Shown here in pieces: positions 1-11,202 of a stretch of DNA of 64,000 nt. Under the pieces are notes generated by a model. That model had not been told where the DNA came from. It ran no database searches and was given only the letters and a program-made list of their open reading frames with translations. This stretch comes from Anabaena azotica FACHB-119 (GTDB lineage: Bacteria > Cyanobacteriota > Cyanobacteriia > Cyanobacteriales > Nostocaceae). The stretch is taken from NCBI RefSeq assembly GCF_014697625.1, contig NZ_JACJSG010000011.1, positions 62,001 through 126,000 on the forward strand. The letters are read 5' to 3'. Position 1 is the first letter of the stretch; each line of letters opens with the position of its first letter. Position numbers and translations under genes: made by a program.

Positions 1-1
1 G

Positions 2-1606
<1,605 letters not shown>

Positions 1607-1685
1607 AAAAATTAGTTGACAGTTGACAGTTGACAGTTGTTAGGTGGTTTTCACTGATAACTGTTGACTGTTAAATGGTTAAATC

Positions 1686-1728
1686 AAGGCGCAACAGCAG
1701 TAAAAACTGCGTTGCGCCTTTGTTTTTT
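1686..1728 (+). terminator. rho-independent terminator of ilvC
   Basis: AAGGCGCAAC (1686-1695) pairs with GTTGCGCCTT (1711-1720). The stem extends by GCAG/CTGC past a single bulged A, and a T-rich tract follows at 1721-1729. Confidence 0.85.
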
Positions 1729-1766
1729 TGGTGCTAAATTAGCTGCGAAATACTACACCTAATTTC

Positions 1767-2573
1767 ATGACATACCATAAGTTGCAGCAATTGTTGAGTA
1801 TCTTTGCTGCTTTGTTATTTACCTATCCAATCTTTCAAGTACAAGCACAACCACAACAAAGATTATTACCCTTTTTTGATAACCAAAATAACCCTGTTCC
1901 CGTAGGTTTTCCCAAAGGACAGCAAGTAGATATTACACCACCACCACCCCAATTAAATGCTTTTGACAAAGCTGTACTCCAAACCTGCGGCCCTATTGGT
2001 ACAAGAGTTAATCCTAATCAATTCAAACAGTTGCTATCAGCTTATCCAAAAGTTTTAGCAAGGCTGCAAAAAGTAAGCGCTGGGGAATTGCTTCCGGGAC
2101 GAAAGAAAAAAGCTGAATTTATGGAAGATTTAACTAATATTTGGTTTCAACGTAAAGGTTTTGAACACATCTTTTGTGGTGAAATTTATAACGCCAATGA
2201 TATTGGTGGCTTACATTTTCATGGCAGATATTTACAGTTACAACAACAGGGTATTGGCGGACGTTTACCAAATAATCAAAGGCGGGAAGAAGTTGTCCCT
2301 GGGGCGATTTATACGTTAGGTGTCGTGATACAACAAGGAAATCAAACGGTAACAGATGTAATTAAAGGTTACGGCTATCTCAGCAACGCCGAAGAAATGC
2401 TTGTTGACGCAACCCTAGCATTTAAAAGACAAGGTAATCAAGAAGGCGCTTGTATTTATAATGTACGCGACCAAGAAACAGGAAAAACTTTTCCCACAGT
2501 TTTTGTTAGGAAAGATCAGGCAATTGTCACTTATTATCCTGATGCTACTCCTCAAGGGGCAAGGTGTAGATAA
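1767..2573 (+). CDS. secreted EndoU-like ribonuclease domain protein
   Basis: 268 residues. The N-terminus is a Sec signal peptide (hydrophobic core LLSIFAALLFTYPIF, cleavage probably after QVQA, about residue 27). A Pro/Gln-rich linker follows, then a C-terminal domain resembling the bacterial EndoU/XendoU nuclease fold: 'GFEHIFCGE' (His134), 'GGLHFHGRY' (His150, His152) and 'DVIKGYGY' (Lys200), the usual two-His-plus-Lys set. Cysteines 137, 229 and 267 could form disulfides. The EndoU family cleaves RNA 3' of uridylate; whether this copy does is inference. No immunity gene or polymorphic-toxin partner lies beside it, so it looks like the stand-alone exported cyanobacterial form rather than a contact-dependent toxin tip. 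Confidence 0.65.
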   Translation: MTYHKLQQLLSIFAALLFTYPIFQVQAQPQQRLLPFFDNQNNPVPVGFPKGQQVDITPPPPQLNAFDKAVLQTCGPIGTRVNPNQFKQLLSAYPKVLARLQKVSAGELLPGRKKKAEFMEDLTNIWFQRKGFEHIFCGEIYNANDIGGLHFHGRYLQLQQQGIGGRLPNNQRREEVVPGAIYTLGVVIQQGNQTVTDVIKGYGYLSNAEEMLVDATLAFKRQGNQEGACIYNVRDQETGKTFPTVFVRKDQAIVTYYPDATPQGARCR

Positions 2574-2639
2574 TAATAATTAAAAATTATAGCGGTTTTC
2601 AAGTCAGTCGTTCAATTTTTTCCCATCACGCCAGTAGTA

Positions 2640-2773
2640 TAAATTTGGTATATTCGCAACATTTCCCAAAAGTCTGTAGGCATTGCCCACCAAAGGCATG
2701 ATATGGTGGGCAATGCCCACCCTACTATTTTAGCCTAGCCACGCTAGCAACATTTCCCAAAAGATTATAGGCG
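2640..2773. repeat. palindromic intergenic repeats
   Basis: The 17-mer GCAACATTTCCCAAAAG occurs twice (2656-2672 and 2746-2762). Between the copies is an inverted repeat around GGCATTGCCCACC / GGTGGGCAATGCC (2679-2720). Similar 'gggcattgcc' palindromes recur at about 54290, 58216 and, in a related form, 21540 and 45280. No gene is present. Confidence 0.7.
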
Positions 2774-4345
2774 TTACTTTTTTTCTTGGCGTGGTTCCAA
2801 AGGTAAGATAATCGTGAATGTAGAGCCTGTACCTAATTGGCTTTCTAGAGTGATTTTGCCGCCGTGGGCTTCTGTAATAGCTTGGACAATGGATAACCCT
2901 AAACCAGCACCTTCAGAACGACGACGACTGTTACTAGCACGAGCAAAACGCTGGAAAATTCTTTTTTGGTCAGCTTGTGCGATACCTTCTCCTGTGTCGC
3001 TCACCCAAAAGCTAACTTTACCTTGATAAATCTTTGAACCAAGGGCGATGGTATCAGTATTTTTTGTATGTTGAACAGCGTTTTGTGCCAAATTCATCAC
3101 AGCTTGAGTTAGACGCTGACGGTCTGCAACTATTTTACCTCTAGCAATGGCTTGGAGTTGCCAGTTGCGATCGCCTACTGTGGGACGTAACCCATCGCCT
3201 AATGCTTTCATTTTAGCAAACAATTCTTCAGTAAAAGTGCAAACATCAACTGTTTCTAACAGCAAAAAGTCAGGATGTTCCACCTTTGCTAATAACAGTA
3301 AGTCATTAACAAAACGGTTCATTCGTTCTAGCTCATCCATAACTAGAGCTAGAGTTTCTGCAACTTCTTGCGGATCATCACCCATCAATTCTAGATTACC
3401 GCGAATGATAGTAATGGGTGTTCGCAATTCATGTCCAGCATCGTTAATAAAATTTTGCTGACTGATGAAAGCAGCTTGTAATCTATCCATCATTTCATTA
3501 AAGGTAACTGCTAGTTCTGCCAGTTCTCCCTCACCATTAATATTGATGCGTTGATTCAAATCTGTTTCGCTAATTTGCCGAGCCGTTTGGGTCAGCAAGC
3601 GTAAGGGTGCAAGAATTTTTCCCGAAGCAAACCAAGCTAAAACTAAAGCTAAAAGTAGAACTACTACACTCACTTGAATAATAACTGCTACTGCTTCCAA
3701 AACTTCTCCGCGTTCACCAGATGTAGCGTGAGCGATGACAAATACTCCCATCACTTCGCCTTGCATTTTCACAGGTTGAGCCACATAGATAATACTATCA
3801 ACACGGCTCCCCGGAATTACTTTTTCTCCTGCTTCACCTTGAGTTAACCCCGCCCAATATTGAATTAAGGGTGACTCTCTACTCAGTTCTTTTGGTCTGG
3901 CTCTAGGACTAGATTTATAAAATTTTCCCTTCCATAACATAATGAGAAAAGTGTCATCTTCTGGAAGCTGATTTCCCAAAAACGCATCTAAAAATTCTCT
4001 TAACTCTTCTCTGGTTTTTGGGATTGTAATTAGACGTTTATCAGCTTTTTTAAGTTGCTCAATTGCTTCAGGATCTTCTTCAAATTCGATATCTTGAGGA
4101 AATTGCTCTTGACCGCTAATTAGTTTCTTAAATATTTGCATTTTTTCGCTTATTTGTCGATGCACACGCTCATTAATTCTTGCATATAAAACTTGGCGAA
4201 AAGCTGGCACAAAAACCACAAATATGAAGCATACTATGATAGCATACCAAAAGAGAATTTGAGTACGTGTAGCCCAAAAAAATCCTTTAGTACGTTTTTG
4301 ATAATTTTTGGCTACTACTTGTTGTTTGTTTTTAGTTTTCCACAT
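2774..4345 (-). CDS. sensor histidine kinase (HAMP-HisKA-HATPase)
   Basis: 523 residues. TM1 is at about 30-48 and TM2 at about 218-240, enclosing a ~170-residue extracytoplasmic sensor region. A HAMP linker (about 241-295) follows, then the H-box NDAGHELRTP with phospho-acceptor His305, and the ATPase with N-box 'LAQNAVQH', G1 'DTGEGIA' and G2 'GAGLGLSIV'. All key residues are present, so it should be active. It lies 78 bp downstream of its cognate regulator on the same strand and probably forms an operon with it. The signal sensed cannot be told from sequence; the domain order is that of OmpR-type partners such as the QseC/manganese/copper sensors. Confidence 0.9.
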   Translation of the reverse strand: MWKTKNKQQVVAKNYQKRTKGFFWATRTQILFWYAIIVCFIFVVFVPAFRQVLYARINERVHRQISEKMQIFKKLISGQEQFPQDIEFEEDPEAIEQLKKADKRLITIPKTREELREFLDAFLGNQLPEDDTFLIMLWKGKFYKSSPRARPKELSRESPLIQYWAGLTQGEAGEKVIPGSRVDSIIYVAQPVKMQGEVMGVFVIAHATSGERGEVLEAVAVIIQVSVVVLLLALVLAWFASGKILAPLRLLTQTARQISETDLNQRININGEGELAELAVTFNEMMDRLQAAFISQQNFINDAGHELRTPITIIRGNLELMGDDPQEVAETLALVMDELERMNRFVNDLLLLAKVEHPDFLLLETVDVCTFTEELFAKMKALGDGLRPTVGDRNWQLQAIARGKIVADRQRLTQAVMNLAQNAVQHTKNTDTIALGSKIYQGKVSFWVSDTGEGIAQADQKRIFQRFARASNSRRRSEGAGLGLSIVQAITEAHGGKITLESQLGTGSTFTIILPLEPRQEKK

Positions 4346-4423
4346 TAAAAATAACTATAATATAATTTACTTTGAGATTTATTTATAAATATCAAGCATA
4401 GGGTATTGGTGAGAGTAAACATT

Positions 4424-5092
4424 TCAATTCTTGAGCCGATAACCGATACCTCGAACAGTCTCAATTAACTCACTCCCTAATTTTTTGCGTAAATAACCAA
4501 CGTAAACATCAACAATATTTGAGCCTGGCTCATAATCGTAACCCCATACTTTATCTAACAATTGTTCACGACTCAAAGCTTTCCCTGGATGGCGAAAGAA
4601 AGTTTCTGCCAAAGTAAATTCTCTTGCAGGTAATTCTATAGTATTTTCACCGACTTTTACTTTACGAGAATGCAGGTCTAAAACCACATTTCCCACTTTG
4701 AGTACCATCTCTTCAACGCCTTGGTTACTAGGACTGTGACGCAACCTAGCTTTTATCCGCACTAACAATTCTTCAAATCGAAAAGGTTTAGTTAAATAGT
4801 CATCTGCACCCGCTTCAAACCCGGCAATTTTATCTTGAATATCATTACGCGCAGTCAAAATAATCACTGGAAAATTCTCTCCTTGTCCTCTTATTTCTGC
4901 TAATACATCTAAGCCATCTTTACCTGGAAGCCCTAAGTCCAAAATCATTAAATCAAAACCGCTACTTAGCGCCATGTTAGTAGCAGAGTAGGCATCAGCT
5001 GCCACAATTGTTGTAAAACCGTGAGAACGCAGTCCCTTTTCAATAAAAGCCGCTATGCGGGGTTCATCTTCAGCGATGAGAATTCGATTCAT
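4424..5092 (-). CDS. OmpR/PhoB-family response regulator
   Basis: Receiver plus winged-helix DNA-binding protein of 222 residues. The receiver starts MNRILIAEDEPRIAAFIEKG, with the acidic pocket (ED, positions 8-9), phospho-acceptor Asp52 in 'MILDLGLPGKDG' and Lys in 'LTKPFRFEEL'. The C-terminal half has the OmpR pattern 'LPAREFTLAETFFRHPGKALSREQLLDKVWGYDYEPGSNIVDVYVGYLRKKL' in outline. I chose ATG 5092 because AGAGG lies 9 nt upstream; the in-frame TTG at 5101 is less likely. The kinase gene follows on the same strand. A tnpB element ends 29 nt upstream of this ATG, so the native promoter has been displaced or removed. Confidence 0.92.
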   Translation of the reverse strand: MNRILIAEDEPRIAAFIEKGLRSHGFTTIVAADAYSATNMALSSGFDLMILDLGLPGKDGLDVLAEIRGQGENFPVIILTARNDIQDKIAGFEAGADDYLTKPFRFEELLVRIKARLRHSPSNQGVEEMVLKVGNVVLDLHSRKVKVGENTIELPAREFTLAETFFRHPGKALSREQLLDKVWGYDYEPGSNIVDVYVGYLRKKLGSELIETVRGIGYRLKN

Positions 5093-5120
5093 CTGATGCA
5101 ACCTCTCTCCGTAGTATTAA

Positions 5121-6540
5121 TTGACTACTCCCCCGAATTAAATTCGGGGGATTCTAAAAGGATGCGGCGCGACGCTTTATTACCGCGTCGCTTTGCTTCT
5201 TCTTAGCTGTCACCCAGATATAGATCCGGGTGGGGTGAGTCAAAGCACCCCTAGACACTCCACTTAAATCAAGTTCAAGTGTTGTGCTTACTTTACGGAT
5301 GATGTTGGCCGCGCCGTTGCAATCTGCATTGATATACCAATTCATCCCTGTTCTAAACAATCCACGCTTTACTCTGCGACCAGAAGATTTCCAGTCATCG
5401 GGTTTTTCGCCGCGTTTTGGTAGAGTATCACCATCAACAAACGATGCTGCTGAGGTGTTAGCTTCTTCTGTTTCTACAAATTCAATGCTGTATTGTTGGC
5501 ATAATTGCTCAATTCGTGATTTGAGTCTAGCGGTGGGGATCTGAACAAATTGTTGATTACGTTTTTTACCTAAATTAATCTCTTGCTTGATACCTTGACC
5601 CCATCCAAAAATGACTCTACCAATACGATTGTCTAGGCAGTGGTTAACAACAACTCTTGCTACTTTATTGATAGCGTCTCTAATTTGGCGGTTGCGTTTC
5701 TCGGTGATAGCAGCAAGCTTGTTTGACCAAAACCCTTGAGGTTTATTTTCTTTAATGGTTGCTACTTGTTTGTTATACCAGCAATTTAAGCTTTTGATGT
5801 GGCGACCATCAACAATGAAGCTTGTACCTACGTTGGAAATGCAAGTCAACCAGTTATTTAGCCCGTGGTCAACGCCTAATACTCTAGTTATATCTACCTC
5901 TGATTTTACAGTATTAGTTTTATAAACAAACTCCACATAAAAGCAACGGTTTCTGGGTAAAATTCTTAGCTCTTTGATATCCTCGAACTTCAGGTTTGAA
6001 GGCATTGGTAAAGTGAATGAGTCTAGCTTGAACCACGTTTTCACCAAGGAACCAAGAGGTATTCTCATCTGCCCATCTGTTAGCTTTAAGGCTTGTTTTG
6101 GATAACTAACTAAATTGAAACCATCTTTTCTGTATTTTGGTGGTCTGGGTTTATCTGCTAATTCACCGCGTTTATACAAAGCATTAAGCTGCTTGAATGA
6201 TGCAAATGACTCATATACAGAACCACATACTTGTTGCGCTGCTTGAGAGTAAAGTGCTTGAAAATGACGGTTTGATTTTAGCTCATTATGCAATTCAAAC
6301 TTAGTAATATAGCGTTTAGCTTTAAACCAGATTTGACGAGCATAGTAAATAGCACAATTAGATAGCTTGTTTGATTCTGCACAAACAAACTCTAAAATTG
6401 ATTTTAGTTCTTGATTTACGTGAATTAAAAGTTGTTGACAACCGTACAAATAAGTCACCTCCTTATGTTATTAATTATCTCATTAATTACCAATTAATCC
6501 TGTTAATATTATATACTGCAGATTAAAATCCGCAATTCGC
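5121..6540 (-). mobile_element. IS200/IS605-superfamily element carrying tnpB only
   Basis: The element reads on the minus strand. Its right end is a perfect hairpin, 10 bp plus a 1-nt loop (5130-5150, CCCCCGAATT/AATTCGGGGG), followed on the minus strand by GGGGGAGTAGTCAA. TCAA at 5124-5121 is the classic right cleavage tetranucleotide of IS608-like elements. The left end is not precisely defined; an imperfect hairpin (minus strand GCGGATT/AATCTGC, around 6515-6532) is a candidate left-end stem. No tnpA is present, so the element is not autonomous. The same right-end signature (GAATCCC-hairpin-GGGAGTGTCAA) occurs in two orphan elements at 43342 and 55961. Confidence 0.75.
5154..6449 (-). CDS. 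tnpB: TnpB (OrfB) RNA-guided nuclease-family protein, zinc-ribbon-less type
   Basis: TnpB/OrfB homologue of IS200/IS605 elements, about 431 residues from TTG 6449. That start has AAGGAGG 8 nt upstream and gives the usual cyanobacterial beginning 'YGCQQ'; the GTG at 6458 overlaps the Shine-Dalgarno itself. RuvC-I Asp is in 'LGVDHGLNNW' and RuvC-III Asp in 'INADCNGAANI'. The RuvC-II segment reads 'RVIFGWGQGIKQ', with Gly where the catalytic Glu is expected; a candidate replacement is the Glu run in 'FVETEEANTS'. The CXXC zinc-finger cysteines are absent between 'TSAASFVDGD' and 'RRVKRGLFRT'. Whether it cleaves DNA is open. It is co-directional with the downstream response regulator. Confidence 0.85.
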   Translation of the reverse strand: MYGCQQLLIHVNQELKSILEFVCAESNKLSNCAIYYARQIWFKAKRYITKFELHNELKSNRHFQALYSQAAQQVCGSVYESFASFKQLNALYKRGELADKPRPPKYRKDGFNLVSYPKQALKLTDGQMRIPLGSLVKTWFKLDSFTLPMPSNLKFEDIKELRILPRNRCFYVEFVYKTNTVKSEVDITRVLGVDHGLNNWLTCISNVGTSFIVDGRHIKSLNCWYNKQVATIKENKPQGFWSNKLAAITEKRNRQIRDAINKVARVVVNHCLDNRIGRVIFGWGQGIKQEINLGKKRNQQFVQIPTARLKSRIEQLCQQYSIEFVETEEANTSAASFVDGDTLPKRGEKPDDWKSSGRRVKRGLFRTGMNWYINADCNGAANIIRKVSTTLELDLSGVSRGALTHPTRIYIWVTAKKKQSDAVIKRRAASF

Positions 6541-7290
6541 TTATATCCCCCACATAAATGACGGAGGTTTTACGCATCACGACTCATAAAAGGATAAATA
6601 AATCAACCCATGAATGAGTGATTAATGAAAAATATTGTATATTTTATACCTAATTTATAAAGAAAAACGTTTAAGCATAATATAATTTTTTATACTTTTA
6701 TTAAGCGAATATAAATGGTTTGAAGTAAATTAATTGTTAAGTCTGCTTATACCTATTATTACTCAACCCAAAAGATAAGCAGCGTAGATGTAGAACATAT
6801 GATATAATGCTAGAAACACAATAATTGCTGTCTGTCTACCCGCTAAAGGTGGTTTTTATTAAAAAAATAGTATTAGTAAAGTTTCGAGAAACTGCCATTT
6901 TCCTAAGTTTTTTCTGTCACAAGACTTGTAGAGAATTTAAATAGTTTATAGTCACATTAGCAGGATTATTTAATACCTAAAATATATCTCAATGCTTGCC
7001 TGCCCTATTGTCAGTGCAATGCTGGGTAGAGTTTTACTGAAGAATCAACACAAACAGATCACCTCTAATATAAAAAAATATACATATGGATGTATGACTA
7101 TGTTTGATGACACTTAACATACAGCTTCAGCGAATTATAACTGAACAATTTAGGCTTTAAACTCCTGTAATGAGCTTGTGGCCTCTTGAATACGAGACAC
7201 AATTATATATACATAACTAACCGTGAACATTTGGGTTAGGTTTAAGCATAAAAAACAAGTTTTGCGAGTGGCAATTGTGAGGATACTGTC
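6541..7290. other. AT-rich intergenic region, no gene seen
   Basis: About 750 bp between the tnpB element and the PAS-GGDEF-EAL gene. It is AT-rich with no credible open frame on either strand and no recognisable RNA gene. It presumably holds the promoter of the downstream gene and possibly what is left of the promoter of the regulator/kinase pair that the insertion separated. Confidence 0.6.
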
Positions 7291-10200
7291 ATGGAAAGCG
7301 AACAGAGTTCTATTTTCTCAGTGCAGATAGAACTTCTAGATAAAGTTCTGGCAGCATCTAGCGATCATATCTACATTAGCGATCGCCACCTCCGCTATCT
7401 TTATGCCAGTCCAGCAGGGTTAGCAGCTTTGGGTTTACAACCAGCCCAATTGCTAGGGAAAACTTGGCAAGAGTTAGGATTTCCGCCTGACATAATGGAA
7501 TTGTCTGATCAAGAGCGCCAATCTGTATTTCAAACAGGCATTGCCATCACAGGTGAAACCAGTTTCCCAACAGTTCATGGTATCAGATATTATGAATATG
7601 TAATAGCCCCCATTTGGGGAGAAGATGGGGAAATTGTCGCAGTCATCAATACCAGCAGAGACATCAGCGATCGCCAACAGGTAGAAGAAGCATTACGTTC
7701 GCTAAATGAGGAACTAGAAGCCAGAGTCATCGCTAGAACCCAGGAGTTAGCCGCCCTCAATCAATCCCTGCGCCTAGAAATTGCCCAACGCCAACAAGCA
7801 CAACAAGCATTACTTGAAAGTGAAATGCGATTTCATGCCTTAATAGATGCCATGTTTGAAGGCATTGTCTTGCAGGAGGGTGGGAAAATTATTGCAGCCA
7901 ATCCAGGGTTTGCCAGAATGTTTGGTTATAGCTTAGAGGAAGTGATTGGGAAATCAGCAGTTGATTTTCTCACGCCCGAATCTTGGGAAACTGTGGTGCA
8001 TCATATTGAAAACCAATATGAACAGCCTGATGAAATAACTGGCATCAAGAAAGATGGGACGCTGATATCATTAGAGGTGGTAGGTAAGCGAAGCTGGTAT
8101 CAGGGGCGGATTGTCAGGGTTTCGGCACTGCGAGATATTACAGAACGCAAACGAGCCGAAGCCGAACGGATTCGCCTGATACAACAGTTAGAAACCGAAC
8201 ACAGTCGATTAGAACAGGTGTTACAACAAATGCCTGTTGGTGTAGCGATCGCCGAAGCGCCTTCAGGAAAATTGGTGTTTCATAACCAAGAAGCAGTCAG
8301 GGTATTGGGGCATTCTTTAATGGATGCAAACACTTACCTGGAATATACACAATATAGGGCAATTCATGCTGATGGACAACCTTACCAACCCCAAGATTAC
8401 CCCATCGCCCGTTCCCTGATTTCTGGCGAAGTCGTCAAAGCCGAAGAAATGCACTACCTCCGGGGAGATGGAACCGTAACGCTGTTGTCAGTGAATGCAG
8501 CGCCCATTGTCGATCAAAATGGGCAAATAATTGCTACTGTCAGTGCTTTTGAAGATATTTCCGAGCGCAAACAGGCTGTACAAAGGTTAGCCAAAGAAGC
8601 GCTGCGGATTCAAACACTCTTGGATACTTCCTTTGATGGCATCGTCATTTTAGACAAAGCAGGCAGAGTAGTCGATGCCAATCCGCGATTTGCTCAGATG
8701 CTGGGCTACAGCCTAACAGAAGTGGCAAACCTGAGTGTTTTTGATTGGGATGCTCAGTTCACCCATGAAGAACTTCAGCAACTTCTGCAAGACTACATTA
8801 GCAGTAAAAGTGGTGTTTTTGAAACTCAGCACCGACGCAAAGATGGTTCAGTCTACCATGTACAAATCAGCGCCAACGTTGTGGAATGGGAAGGAGAAAT
8901 CCTCCGCTTCTGCATTTGTCGAGATATTACAGAAAGCAAACAAGCCCAAGCAGCGCTAAGAGAAAGTCAAATCCAGCTTCAGCGCCAATTAGTAGAAATT
9001 GAAACCATCTACCAGTCAGCCCCCATTGGGTTGAGTGTTTTGGATACAGATTTGCGCTTTGTCCGCATCAACCAACGCCTCGCCCAAATCAACGGTTTTT
9101 CTGTTGAAGCACATATCGGTCGGACATTACGGGAGTTGCTACCAGATTTGGCTGACGCAGCCGAACAACTGCTACGCCCCATTTTAGAAACAGGCGAACC
9201 TGTTCTCAATATCGAAATAAATGGAGAAACTCCGGCTCAACCCGGTGTGCAAAGGACTTGGTTAGAAAGCTTTTTACCATTAAAAGATGGTGAGCGCATC
9301 ATTGGGATCAATACCGTATGCGAAGAAATCAGCGAGCGCAAGCAAGCAGAATCACAATTGCGGCAAAATGCTTTTTACGATCGGTTGACAGGTTTACCAA
9401 ACCGCGCTCTATTCATGGAATACTTAACACAAGCGCTCCAGCAAGCTAAACAGCACAAAAATAATTTATTTGCTGTGTTATTTCTGGATTTAGATCGGTT
9501 TAAAGTCATAAATGATAGCCTGGGACACATCAAAGGAGATCAATTTCTCATTACTATCGCTCAAATTCTCCAAGCCTGTATCCGTTCTACAGATATAGTC
9601 GCCAGGCTTGGGGGCGATGAATTTATCATCCTGTTGACAGGAATTCAAGATGTCTCAGATGCCATCAGAGTGGCAGAGCATATTCAACAGGAACTAAAAT
9701 TACCTTTGAAGCTTGATCAGCAAGAAGTATTTACCAGTGCCAGTATCGGCATTGCTTTGAGTTCCACACTCGACTATGACCAACCAGAACAACTGCTCAG
9801 GGATGCTGACACGGCCATGTACCGCGCCAAGGCTTTAGGCAAATCGCGCTATGCCCTATTTAATGCGGATATGTATGCTAGTGCGCTCTTCAGATTACAG
9901 ATAGAGGTTGATCTGCGTCGAGCCATTGAACGCCAAGAGTTTCAAGTTTATTACCAACCAATTGTTTCGCTAATTACTGGCTCTATTATCGGTTTTGAAG
10001 CATTATTGCGCTGGCAACATCCACAACGTGGTTTGCTTTCGCCTGTGGACTTTATTCCCTTGGCGGAAGAAACTGGACTAATTGTCGAGATTGGTTATTG
10101 GACGCTGTATGAAGCCTGTCGCCAAATGCAAGCTTGGCTGATCAAATATCCTCACTATTCACTGGAGAAAATGAGTGTCAATCTCTCCGCCAAGCAATTT

Positions 10201-10674
10201 TGTCAGCCCAATTTAATCGAGCAAATTCGCCACATTTTGCATTCAACTGGTCTTAATCCTGATAATTTAGCGCTAGAAATTACCGAAACTGTGATTGTCG
10301 AAAACGGGGACGAAGCAATTGCTATACTCTTGAAACTAAGAGAATTGGGTGTGGAAATCTCCATTGATGATTTTGGCACTGGCTACTCTTCTTTGGGTCG
10401 TCTTTATAGCTTTCCCATTAGTGTGTTAAAAATAGACCGCTCCTTTGTTAACCCAATGACGACTGATAACCGCAATCTAGACATTATTGAGATTATCGTG
10501 ACACTAGCAGATAAATTAGGGATGAGTGCGATCGCCGAAGGTGTCGAAAGACCTGAGCAATTAGCTATCTTAAGAAAGTTAAACTGTCAATCTGTTCAAG
10601 GATACTTTTTTTCTGAGCCATTGGATAGCTCACATACAGCAGCCTTAATTACTGCCAATCCTCAATGGTGTTAA
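7291..10674 (+). CDS. multi-PAS GGDEF-EAL cyclic-di-GMP enzyme
   Basis: 1127 residues and cytoplasmic: no membrane segment is visible. Four to five PAS/PAC units fill the first ~680 residues; the repeated PAC endings 'DISDRQQ', 'DITERKRAEAE', 'DISERKQAVQ', 'DITESKQAQAAL' and 'EISERKQAES' mark their borders, with a coiled coil near 135-180. A diguanylate cyclase domain follows with an intact signature 'ARLGGDEFIILL' (about residue 774) and then a phosphodiesterase domain with 'GFEALLRW' (about 900), 'NLSAKQF', 'EITET' and 'DDFGTGYSSL'. Both catalytic motifs look complete, so the protein could make or degrade c-di-GMP depending on the PAS input. It is monocistronic. Confidence 0.95.
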   Translation: MESEQSSIFSVQIELLDKVLAASSDHIYISDRHLRYLYASPAGLAALGLQPAQLLGKTWQELGFPPDIMELSDQERQSVFQTGIAITGETSFPTVHGIRYYEYVIAPIWGEDGEIVAVINTSRDISDRQQVEEALRSLNEELEARVIARTQELAALNQSLRLEIAQRQQAQQALLESEMRFHALIDAMFEGIVLQEGGKIIAANPGFARMFGYSLEEVIGKSAVDFLTPESWETVVHHIENQYEQPDEITGIKKDGTLISLEVVGKRSWYQGRIVRVSALRDITERKRAEAERIRLIQQLETEHSRLEQVLQQMPVGVAIAEAPSGKLVFHNQEAVRVLGHSLMDANTYLEYTQYRAIHADGQPYQPQDYPIARSLISGEVVKAEEMHYLRGDGTVTLLSVNAAPIVDQNGQIIATVSAFEDISERKQAVQRLAKEALRIQTLLDTSFDGIVILDKAGRVVDANPRFAQMLGYSLTEVANLSVFDWDAQFTHEELQQLLQDYISSKSGVFETQHRRKDGSVYHVQISANVVEWEGEILRFCICRDITESKQAQAALRESQIQLQRQLVEIETIYQSAPIGLSVLDTDLRFVRINQRLAQINGFSVEAHIGRTLRELLPDLADAAEQLLRPILETGEPVLNIEINGETPAQPGVQRTWLESFLPLKDGERIIGINTVCEEISERKQAESQLRQNAFYDRLTGLPNRALFMEYLTQALQQAKQHKNNLFAVLFLDLDRFKVINDSLGHIKGDQFLITIAQILQACIRSTDIVARLGGDEFIILLTGIQDVSDAIRVAEHIQQELKLPLKLDQQEVFTSASIGIALSSTLDYDQPEQLLRDADTAMYRAKALGKSRYALFNADMYASALFRLQIEVDLRRAIERQEFQVYYQPIVSLITGSIIGFEALLRWQHPQRGLLSPVDFIPLAEETGLIVEIGYWTLYEACRQMQAWLIKYPHYSLEKMSVNLSAKQFCQPNLIEQIRHILHSTGLNPDNLALEITETVIVENGDEAIAILLKLRELGVEISIDDFGTGYSSLGRLYSFPISVLKIDRSFVNPMTTDNRNLDIIEIIVTLADKLGMSAIAEGVERPEQLAILRKLNCQSVQGYFFSEPLDSSHTAALITANPQWC

Positions 10675-10755
10675 TCAAAATGAAAGAATCTGGCGTGGCA
10701 AGGCTAAAATAGTTTAATCATCATAAGTTTAAAAACATTAGTCGTTTTTCATGCT

Positions 10756-11202
10756 GTGCCAGAACTGAATAAAATGGCTAAAAACGATATAGAAATTAGA
10801 AGGAAAACGTACTTCCGGCTTAGTTCACAAATCGCTCGGTTGGATAATGCACAATTGCTTTCGTTGTTTGCTGCTAGCGATTTAGGTACATCAAATTCTT
10901 CCAGTTGGGGGCGAAATCATACCATCGTTCTTGGAGAATCCCAAGTATTTGTCAAACGTATTCCAGTTACGGATATCGAATACAACAACCTATTTTCTAC
11001 CAAAAATTTGTATGACTTACCAACTTACTTTAATTACGGTGTGGGTTCTGTTGGTTTAGGTGTTTTCCGTGAACTTGTGACACACATTAAGACCACTAAT
11101 TGGGTATTAGAAGGAGCGATCGCTACATTTCCTGTCATGTACCATTATCGATTCATCCCTTTCTCTGGGCAACGTGGCAGGGCGAACGCATCTAAATATT
11201 GA
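10756..11202 (+). pseudogene. protein-kinase-like gene, N-terminal half (split gene)
   Basis: The 148-residue frame reads as the N-lobe of a kinase-fold protein: 'WGRNHTIVLGESQVFVKRIPVTDIEYNN' gives the glycine/beta strand and the invariant Lys of VFVK. It then continues as 'YDLPTYFNYGVGSVGLGVFRELVTHIKTTNWVLEG' and 'PVMYHYRFIPFSGQ'. There is no catalytic loop or DFG. Those motifs occur in a separate frame 3.3 kb away (14519-15148: HFDAHFHNV, LSDFGL), so the two are halves of one disrupted gene. Kinase similarity appears to stop near 11175-11180, where CAGGGCGAACGCATC begins, probably the end of an inserted element; the last ~9 codons are then foreign. Confidence 0.7.
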
